Assembly: GCA_964606085.1 (NCBI GenBank)
Contig: CAZSFD010000151.1
Location: forward strand, 1-5,102
Origin: CAIQJJ01 sp964606085
Lineage (GTDB): Bacteria > Chloroflexota > Anaerolineae > Anaerolineales > UBA4823
Direction of reading: 5' to 3'
DNA length: 5,102 nt
The notes under the pieces were generated by a model. The model was not told the origin of the DNA. It searched no databases and saw only the letters and a list, made by a program, of their open reading frames with translations. A program made the position numbers and the translations under genes. Of the stretch, positions 1 to 4,325 are shown piece by piece (position 1 is the first letter of the stretch; the number at the start of each line of letters is the position of its first letter).

Positions 1-61
1 TTACTCGTTTGATACCCAAGTGCGTTGCACCTCCCCAGTTTATTGAGATGTTACCTAGAAA

Positions 62-94
62 AGACCTGCCAGGTTTTCAAAACCTGGCAGGTCT
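62..94 (-). terminator. Intrinsic terminator formed by a 33-bp palindrome, downstream of the Uma2 gene
   Basis: Two perfect 16-base arms, AGACCTGCCAGGTTTT (62-77) and AAAACCTGGCAGGTCT (79-94), flank a single central base. Read on the minus strand, the stem begins 6 bases after the TAA stop of the Uma2 gene and runs into TTTTC (61-57 region), so it has the stem-plus-U-tract form of a rho-independent terminator. The stem tip is AT-rich, and a few central pairs must open to make a loop. The AGACCTGCCAGG core resembles palindromes I recall as dispersed repeats in several environmental bacteria, so this may also be a REP-like element that serves as a terminator; that part is recollection. Confidence 0.75.
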
Positions 95-100
95 GTGCGG

Positions 101-703
101 TTAGCCGAAAATATCCCCCGTATCCAACACCGCATCCGCGAAAGCCAGCGGAGCCACGCTTTCGCCGGGGAAAACCTTGCGCATCAACTTGTATCCGCCC
201 GGCGAAGGCTCCTGGAAGACCTCCAATAAGTCATCCACCAAATTCACCAGCCAATACTCCCGGATGCCCGCCCTGGCGTAAAGGGCGCTTTTGGTCTGGC
301 GGTCAAATTCCAGCGAGGAATCGGCAATTTCAACCACCAACAGGACTTCGAGCGCTTTGGGATGTGACCGCTCGTAAAAATCAGCGCGTGGCGTGAGCAG
401 AACCAGATCGGGCTGCGGCTCTGAAAACTCTCCCAGGCTAATCGGGTTTTGGATAGCCACGACCGCACGCTCACCCACTCGTTGAGAAAGAAGCCTCGAA
501 AATCTGTTCAATTTGCCCGAATGACGTGGATTGATTGGAGACATAGAAAGTAACTCCCCTTCGATTAATTCCAAACGGTCATCTTCATGAAAAACGCCCA
601 CGGCAATCATTTGCTGGTATTCACGCACGGTGATACGCCGCCGTTCGAGCGAAGGCGGCAGTGGCACAAATTTGCGTTGCGCCAACGGCGTTGTGAGGGT
701 CAT
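101..703 (-). CDS. Uma2 family putative restriction-endonuclease-fold protein (DUF820)
   Basis: This 200-residue protein belongs to the Uma2/DUF820 family, whose fold is of the PD-(D/E)XK nuclease type. The family is multicopy in cyanobacteria and Chloroflexota, and its cellular role is unknown. Visible landmarks in order are RRITVREYQQM (about 21-32), the RLELIEGELLSM segment (43-54), PDLVLL with candidate metal ligand D99, VVEIADSS with candidate E125, K138 in DRQTKSALY, and the typical GIREYWLV (146-153). The length is usual for the family and no transmembrane segment or signal peptide is seen. The ATG at 703 is chosen because AGGAGG lies 5 bases upstream. A longer in-frame start at 757 would overlap the glycosidase stop as TGATG but adds 18 atypical residues. 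It lies 53 bases behind the glycosidase on the same strand and is followed at once by a terminator, so it is probably the last gene of the unit. Nuclease activity is inferred from the fold only. Confidence 0.9.
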   Translation of the reverse strand: MTLTTPLAQRKFVPLPPSLERRRITVREYQQMIAVGVFHEDDRLELIEGELLSMSPINPRHSGKLNRFSRLLSQRVGERAVVAIQNPISLGEFSEPQPDLVLLTPRADFYERSHPKALEVLLVVEIADSSLEFDRQTKSALYARAGIREYWLVNLVDDLLEVFQEPSPGGYKLMRKVFPGESVAPLAFADAVLDTGDIFG

Positions 704-708
704 CGCAG

Positions 709-714
709 CCTCCT
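709..714 (-). promoter_or_regulatory. Shine-Dalgarno site that sets the Uma2 start
   Basis: The minus strand reads AGGAGG, followed by 5 bases and then the ATG at 703. This is a full consensus ribosome binding site at good spacing. It favours the 200-residue form over the 218-residue form that starts at 757. Confidence 0.85.
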
Positions 715-716
715 GC

Positions 717-740
717 TGCCAGGGAATTTGCAGCCTGGCA
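717..740 (-). repeat. Small inverted repeat just upstream of the Uma2 ribosome binding site
   Basis: TGCCAGG (717-723) and CCTGGCA (734-740) form a 7-bp stem with a 10-base loop, ending 2 bases before AGGAGG. No T tract follows on either transcribed side, so it is not a terminator. The TGCCAGG/CCTGGCA core is shared with the palindrome at 62-94, so it could be a decayed relative, or it could be chance. Confidence 0.4.
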
Positions 741-745
741 AAAAA

Positions 746-751
746 ATTATA
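746..751 (-). promoter_or_regulatory. Possible internal -10 box (TATAAT) for the Uma2 gene
   Basis: The minus strand reads TATAAT followed by a run of T, 42 bases before the Uma2 ATG, which would give a leader of about 36 bases. At 16-18 bases upstream the hexamers (CTGTTC and neighbours) are poor -35 boxes. It may be a weak internal promoter between glycosidase and Uma2, or a chance AT-rich stretch. Confidence 0.25.
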
Positions 752-756
752 CCCCA

Positions 757-2088
757 TCAGGCACGCGGGAACAGTTCATCGGAGATTTCGGGGGTATATT
801 TCGCCACCATCTCCGACGTCAGGGCGTTTGCGCGGCAAATCTCGGCGTACAGGTCGGCAGAGGGGCGTTTGCGCCGGGTTTGCGTTTCCACATCCAGTTC
901 CCACAGGCCAAAGCGCTGCGTCCAGCCGCGCTCCCACTCGAAGTTATCCACCAAGGTCCAATGGAAATAGCCCTTAACGGGCAGGTTATGGTTGATGGCC
1001 TGCCACATCTGATGGATGTGTTCGACCAGGTAGCGCGGACGCAGCCGGTCGGTGGCGTCTTCAACGCCGTTTTCAGTGACCATCACCGGCACGCCAAAAC
1101 GGCTGGCCCACTGCAAGGCCTCGTAGAAGCCTTCCGGCTCATTGGCGATAAATTTCGTATCGCTCAGCACAGCCTCTTTGCGAAAAGCCCGCTTGGCAAA
1201 CAGATCACCCACCTGGAACGGCGAAAAGGAGACATAATCGCGCGTGTAGTAGTTGATGCCGAGGTAATCTTGTGTGCCTTTGGCCTCGGGAATGTTCAGC
1301 ACCCCCAGGCCGGTGGTCACTTTGCCATTGACCAGCACCCGCGGCGTCAACTCGTTGAAGTGGTGCGCCTGAAAACCCGTCACCCAGCCATCCAGGGGCA
1401 GCCAGCTTTTCTGCGGGCGCAGCGAACGATATTGCAGCGCCAGGCCCACCTGCGCCGTCGGCTGAATCTCATGGATGGCGGCATAGGCCCGGGCGTGGCC
1501 GCGCAGCATATTTTCCATCACACGCAAGTAAGCGCGCGCATCTTTCTTGCCCGGCGGAAAAACACCCATCTGGTAGGCCAATGCAGCATACACGTTCGGC
1601 TCGTTAACCGTACACCACCACGAAACATATTCTTGAAGCGCATCCACCGTTTTGCGCACGAATTTTTCAAACAGGGCAGGGGTTTCGGGGTTCTCCCAGG
1701 CTCCCGTTTCTTCGAGCCACAGCGGATTGCTGAAGTGGTGCAACGTGACCATCGGCAGCAGGCCGCGTTCTCGCAAGCCACGCAGCAGATCGCGGTAGCG
1801 GTCGAGGGCGTCTTCATCCCAGCGGTCTGGCAAGGGTTGGATGCGGCTCCATTCTATCGAAAGGCGGTGGGCGTTTTGGCTGGTCTCGGCGGCGCGGTCG
1901 AAATCCTCGCGCCAGCGCCCTCCCCACCAATCGCAGGCCAGGCCCGATTTGTGGTTTTGGGCAATGCGTCCCAGCTCCAATTCCCAGGCCCACCACTGAT
2001 TATTTTTATTATTCCCCTCCACCTGATGAGCGGCGGTAGCGGTTCCCCATAAGAAGCCCTTGGGAAAGGCGAGTGTCACTTGCGTCAT
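757..2088 (-). CDS. Glycoside hydrolase family 1 beta-glycosidase (beta-glucosidase type)
   Basis: This is a complete 443-residue GH1 enzyme, a retaining (beta/alpha)8-barrel hydrolase that removes terminal beta-linked glucose or a related sugar. The N-terminal family signature FLWGTATAAHQVEG covers 12-25, with Q22 a sugar-binding glutamine. The acid/base is E163 in TVNEP (160-164), and the nucleophile is E339 in VTENG (337-341). NYYTR (279-283) and the sugar-binding NFEWERGW (382-389) are intact, so the enzyme looks active. The strand-3 motif is TLHHFSNPLWL (115-125) rather than TLYHWDLP, a form I associate with archaeal and thermophile-like GH1 lineages. There is no signal peptide, so it is cytoplasmic and acts on imported oligosaccharides or glycosides. 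The ATG at 2088 is chosen because GGAGG lies 7 bases upstream and the protein then begins at the usual distance from the family signature. Glucosidase, galactosidase and fucosidase specificity cannot be told apart here. The gene diverges from the membrane-protein gene and precedes the Uma2 gene. Confidence 0.95.
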   Translation of the reverse strand: MTQVTLAFPKGFLWGTATAAHQVEGNNKNNQWWAWELELGRIAQNHKSGLACDWWGGRWREDFDRAAETSQNAHRLSIEWSRIQPLPDRWDEDALDRYRDLLRGLRERGLLPMVTLHHFSNPLWLEETGAWENPETPALFEKFVRKTVDALQEYVSWWCTVNEPNVYAALAYQMGVFPPGKKDARAYLRVMENMLRGHARAYAAIHEIQPTAQVGLALQYRSLRPQKSWLPLDGWVTGFQAHHFNELTPRVLVNGKVTTGLGVLNIPEAKGTQDYLGINYYTRDYVSFSPFQVGDLFAKRAFRKEAVLSDTKFIANEPEGFYEALQWASRFGVPVMVTENGVEDATDRLRPRYLVEHIHQMWQAINHNLPVKGYFHWTLVDNFEWERGWTQRFGLWELDVETQTRRKRPSADLYAEICRANALTSEMVAKYTPEISDELFPRA

Positions 2089-2095
2089 CGGAATG

Positions 2096-2100
2096 CCTCC
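2096..2100 (-). promoter_or_regulatory. Shine-Dalgarno site that sets the glycosidase start
   Basis: The minus strand reads GGAGG, 7 bases before the ATG at 2088. An in-frame start 66 bases further upstream (2154) would add a 22-residue extension unlike GH1 enzymes and would run through the operator-like palindrome, so it is rejected. Confidence 0.8.
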
Positions 2101-2112
2101 AAAAATAACCTC

Positions 2113-2141
2113 TTGACAATTTAGCTCAAATGTTCTATATT
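2113..2141 (+). promoter_or_regulatory. Strong sigma-70-type promoter for the membrane-protein gene
   Basis: TTGACA (2113-2118) is a perfect -35 box. A 17-base spacer leads to TATATT (2136-2141), a five-of-six match to the -10 box. Transcription would start near 2148, giving a leader of about 178 bases before the ATG at 2326. No comparably good promoter is seen on the opposite strand for the glycosidase. Confidence 0.75.
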
Positions 2142-2155
2142 TAACACAGAACATT
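2129..2155. promoter_or_regulatory. Operator-like inverted repeat over the -10 box and start site
   Basis: AATGTTCT (2129-2136) and AGAACATT (2148-2155) are perfect 8-base inverted arms with an 11-base AT-rich centre. Arm centres are 19 bases apart, about two helical turns, as expected for a dimeric helix-turn-helix repressor. The site spans the first base of the -10 box through the predicted start site of the plus-strand promoter and lies 41-67 bases upstream of the glycosidase ATG, so one regulator could control both divergent genes. The regulator is not encoded in this window and I cannot assign its family. Confidence 0.55.
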
Positions 2156-2166
2156 CGGATGCTATG

Positions 2167-2191
2167 GCGAAGGAACGGTTGCGTTCCTCGC
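2167..2191 (+). other. Stem-loop near the 5' end of the membrane-gene leader
   Basis: GCGA (2167-2170), a bulged A, and GGAACG (2172-2177) pair with CGTTCC (2182-2187) and TCGC (2188-2191) around the tetraloop GTTG. This is a 10-bp stem starting about 20 bases after the predicted transcription start. No T tract follows, so it is not a terminator. It could protect the 5' end of the transcript or be part of the larger leader structure. Confidence 0.45.
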
Positions 2192-2198
2192 TCGATTG

Positions 2199-2321
2199 TT
2201 CAGGTACCTGCTGAAGATAACTCACCCGTTGTTTCTAATTCAAACCTATTGGTTCAATTTGGGCTGATTCACCGCGCCAGAATTTTGCCCTGGCAACTCA
2301 GCCCCCCTATCTTCAGGAGGT
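2199..2321 (+). promoter_or_regulatory. Candidate cis-regulatory leader RNA that sequesters the ribosome binding site
   Basis: Positions 2206-2219 (ACCTGCTGAAGATA) are complementary to 2308-2321 (TATCTTCAGGAGGT) at 13 of 14 positions, with the single mismatch G2210/G2317. The right strand contains the whole Shine-Dalgarno AGGAGG (2315-2320) of the membrane-protein gene, 5 bases before its ATG. Inside the closed loop lie a second helix, GGGCTGA (2261-2267) with TCAGCCC (2298-2304), and a third nested in it, GCCAG (2276-2280) with CTGGC (2290-2294). A short alternative hairpin, TTCAG (2199-2203) with CTGAA (2211-2215), uses the same bases as the sequestering strand and would free the ribosome site. 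The pairing is seen directly; control of translation by a switch, RNA-binding protein or temperature is inference. I recognise no known riboswitch consensus. Confidence 0.5.
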
Positions 2322-2325
2322 TGCT

Positions 2326-3084
2326 ATGTCCACCTATACAAAGCTTTCTAAACTTGCCAATTTACCCATTTCTCGCTCAGCCGTGTTTGGCGGTCTGATC
2401 TTCATGGCGCTAATCGCCTTTGAACTCTTCAACTACAGCACCACCGAATACTCTCTGGCCGATTTAATCGGTAACCTCGAATTCATGGGCATTCGCTGGG
2501 CCACCATTCTGGCAATCGCCTTCTGTGGCATTGACTTTGCCGGCATCGCCCGTCTGTTCACCCCTGAAAAAGGCCGGGATGAACCCGCCGAAGTGTGGTA
2601 CCTGTTTGGTGCCTGGCTGCTGGCGGCAGGCATGAACGCCATTCTCACCTGGTGGGGCGTGTCCGTTGCCATCGCCAATCACCAAACTTCTGGCAGTGCT
2701 GTCATCCCACAGGCCACATTGCTGAAAATTGTACCCGTTTTTGTGGCCCTCATGGTGTGGGTGATCCGCATCCTGATCATCGGCACCTTCTCGGTAGCAG
2801 GTGAACATCTTCTCTGGCAGGAAGACCGTCCCCGCACGCACCGCCCCAACACCGTCACAGCCGTGCCAGGGGTTTCCAAAGGGTTCAACAATTACAAGCC
2901 CCACACCGTCAATGCACAAAGCCGCCCGGCCGCCCAGAATCGCCAGTATACGCCTGCGCCCAAGCCGCCCCAAACCGATTACAACAACGGCTACTCCCGC
3001 CCCGAGCCCACCTATACCAATGCCAGTGTCGCCGCCCGACCACACTCACCACGCTCAATCAATGGGTCAAATGTACGCAGGTGA
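2326..3084 (+). CDS. Four-helix integral membrane protein with disordered proline-rich tail, function unknown
   Basis: This 252-residue protein has four predicted transmembrane segments at about 18-36, 55-75, 91-112 and 134-154. A hydrophilic tail of roughly 88 residues follows, rich in Pro, Asn, Gln, Arg and Ser and probably disordered. Short polar loops separate the helices. Charged or polar residues sit in or beside them (E33, D70, R76, N104, R148, E160), and WATILAIAFCGIDFAGIARLFTP (58-80) and the WY..GAWLLAAGMNAILTWW block (91-110) look like the conserved core. I recall similar unnamed proteins in Anaerolineae but know no function. By the positive-inside rule, the many arginines after helix 4 suggest a cytoplasmic tail. 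The ATG is fixed by AGGAGG 5 bases upstream. The gene is transcribed alone, with its own promoter, a long structured leader and a strong terminator 30 bases after the stop. It has no enzyme motif, and its role could be transport-related, scaffolding or sensing. Confidence 0.85.
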   Translation: MSTYTKLSKLANLPISRSAVFGGLIFMALIAFELFNYSTTEYSLADLIGNLEFMGIRWATILAIAFCGIDFAGIARLFTPEKGRDEPAEVWYLFGAWLLAAGMNAILTWWGVSVAIANHQTSGSAVIPQATLLKIVPVFVALMVWVIRILIIGTFSVAGEHLLWQEDRPRTHRPNTVTAVPGVSKGFNNYKPHTVNAQSRPAAQNRQYTPAPKPPQTDYNNGYSRPEPTYTNASVAARPHSPRSINGSNVRR

Positions 3085-3114
3085 TTGGGCCGCTTCACCA
3101 CTTTCACACCTTCG

Positions 3115-3161
3115 CCAGACCGGCGGGCCATGCAGTGTATATGGCCCGCCGGTCTGGTTTT
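3115..3161 (+). terminator. Strong intrinsic terminator of the membrane-protein gene
   Basis: Perfect 17-base arms (CCAGACCGGCGGGCCAT at 3115-3131 and its complement at 3141-3157) enclose a 9-base loop and are followed by TTTT (3158-3161). The stem starts 30 bases after the plus-strand stop and ends 15 bases before the convergent PurM-like gene's stop. No T tract follows on the minus-strand side, so termination of the opposing gene is less certain, though the same stem could act in both directions. Confidence 0.85.
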
Positions 3162-3172
3162 GCGCGCCAACC

Positions 3173-4276
3173 TCATCGCAGATTCAGGCTCGCCCCGGCA
3201 AAGGTGAGCGACAAAGGCTCAATCACCACCTGTTTTACGCCAGTTTCGACAAACCCGGCGTGAAAGGCTTTCAATCCCTGCGCAGCCACACTCGCCAGCG
3301 CCGTCGAAACCTGCCCCTGGGGAACAAACACCGCAAAACCCGCCCCCATGTTCAAACTGCCATACGCCTCGCGGTCATCTAAAGCAGCCTGTTCGGCCAT
3401 GAATTGCAATACCGGCGGCACGGGCGGCAGGCTGGTCAGGCGGTAGGTAAAATCTGCCGGATGACGCATCAACTTGCGCCAGCCGTGGCCGGTGATATTG
3501 GCGCAATAATGCAGTTCCACGCCAGCGGCAAACAACGCTTCGGTAGCTGCTGCATAGAGCAGTGTGGGGTCGAGCAGGGCTTCGCCAAACAGGCGGCCAT
3601 CAGCAATCGGCGTCGCGTAACCCTGCGGCAGGCGTTCGGCCAGTTTGCGAGCCAGGCTGATGCCGTTGGCGTGAATGCCGCTGCTCTCCAGCAAGAGGAT
3701 GGCATCACCGGGTTGCAGCTTATTGCCCAGGGTCAGGCGCTCTTTGGGGCGGATGATGCCCACGCACGAGGCCGCCAGGTCAATTGCGCCAGGCTGCACC
3801 ACGCCAGCCAGGCTGGGCGTCTCGCCGCCACCCCAGGCTGCGCCGCTGGCATGGCAGGCCCGCTGCCAACCATCCACCAGATCGCCCATCCGCTGCTGAT
3901 CGGCAAACCAATCGCTGCCGCCAGTGGCCCAATAAGCGTGGATGCTCAACGGCCTGGCCCCAACCGTGATGATGTCGTTGACGGCCATGGCAATCGTATC
4001 CTGGGCGATCTGGTCATAGTAGGTTTTGCCGGTGAGGGGGCGCATGGCATCGGCTACCAGCGCCTTGGTGCCCAGGCATTCGGTGATTGACGCCAGGTAG
4101 AAATCGCCCATATCCATCACATAAGCCGATTCGCCCCGGCTGGCTTCAATCTCGCGGAAACCAGCCGCCTGCAGATTGCCGGCAGTGGCGCGGGCAGCCT
4201 GCTGGGCCAATACTTTCAGGGGGTCAATCTTGCTGTAATCAACGCCTGATTGTTTGTAGGTAAGAGGAGTGTTCAA
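3173..4276 (-). CDS. PurM-like protein (AIR synthase related), divergent from canonical PurM
   Basis: This 367-residue protein has the fold of the PurM/ThiL/SelD/HypE ATP-binding superfamily and is closest to phosphoribosylformylglycinamidine cyclo-ligase, which makes aminoimidazole ribotide in purine synthesis. PurM-like landmarks are TYKQSGVDY (6-14), VNDIITVGARPL (99-110), AYWATG (114-119), GGGETPSLAGV (149-159), IDLAASCVG (165-173), SSGIHANGISLAR (198-210), LLDPTLLY (234-241), NITGHGW (260-266) and LNMGAGF (308-314). Several key sites differ from true PurM: the DGVGTK loop reads ECLGTK (66-71), TGGG reads TGHG (262-265), and the NIPR element reads LMRHP (269-273). A conserved-looking tail ending at residue 367 replaces the usual PurM end. 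It may be a paralogue with another substrate, or a lineage-specific PurM. The start is TTG at 4276, with AAAGGA 9 bases upstream and a stop in frame just before. It is probably cotranscribed behind the threonine aldolase gene. Confidence 0.8.
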   Translation of the reverse strand: MNTPLTYKQSGVDYSKIDPLKVLAQQAARATAGNLQAAGFREIEASRGESAYVMDMGDFYLASITECLGTKALVADAMRPLTGKTYYDQIAQDTIAMAVNDIITVGARPLSIHAYWATGGSDWFADQQRMGDLVDGWQRACHASGAAWGGGETPSLAGVVQPGAIDLAASCVGIIRPKERLTLGNKLQPGDAILLLESSGIHANGISLARKLAERLPQGYATPIADGRLFGEALLDPTLLYAAATEALFAAGVELHYCANITGHGWRKLMRHPADFTYRLTSLPPVPPVLQFMAEQAALDDREAYGSLNMGAGFAVFVPQGQVSTALASVAAQGLKAFHAGFVETGVKQVVIEPLSLTFAGASLNLR

Positions 4277-4285
4277 TGAGATGAT

Positions 4286-4291
4286 TCCTTT
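4286..4291 (-). promoter_or_regulatory. Ribosome binding site for a TTG start
   Basis: The minus strand reads AAAGGA, then 9 bases, then TTG at 4276. No in-frame ATG or GTG lies between the upstream stop and this TTG. The protein that follows begins with the TYKQSGVDY element expected at the N-terminus of the family, so TTG is the likely start. Long spacing and a TTG codon imply modest translation. Confidence 0.6.
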
Positions 4292-4325
4292 GCGTTAGCG
4301 CTGTTTGCCGCCGGGCAGGTCTTCT

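Noticed and set aside
20..30. Short inverted repeat GTGC-GTT-GCAC
   Set aside because: Four-base arms are too short to support a feature. It could be part of a dispersed repeat but nothing in the window confirms that.
25..396. A 123-codon plus-strand frame over the palindrome and the 3' end of the Uma2 gene
   Set aside because: It translates the terminator palindrome and the antisense of Uma2, is very rich in Pro and Arg, and has no ribosome site.
880..2052. A 390-codon open frame on the plus strand opposite the glycosidase
   Set aside because: It is antisense to a GH1 gene with all catalytic motifs intact. Its protein is low in recognisable structure, and GC-rich codons commonly open the opposite strand.
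2105..2126. Minus-strand promoter TTGAGC-16-TATTTT for the glycosidase
   Set aside because: Its predicted start would fall at or after the ribosome binding site, leaving the transcript without one.
2201..2210. Ten-base palindrome CAGGTACCTG as an operator
   Set aside because: It is short and lies well inside the leader. Its bases are better explained by the anti-Shine-Dalgarno strand and its competing hairpin.
2159..2398. A 79-codon plus-strand frame starting in the leader
   Set aside because: Its start lies about 10 bases after the predicted transcription start with no ribosome site. It runs out of frame into the membrane-protein gene, and the translation is not protein-like.
2464..3045. 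A 193-codon minus-strand frame opposite the membrane-protein gene
   Set aside because: The plus-strand frame has consensus start signals and clear helix patterning. The opposite frame is Gly/Val-rich shadow sequence with no ribosome site noted.
3404..4090. A 228-codon plus-strand frame opposite the PurM-like gene
   Set aside because: The PurM-like frame has many family motifs, whereas this translation has none and is rich in Ala, Gly and Gln as expected of a shadow.
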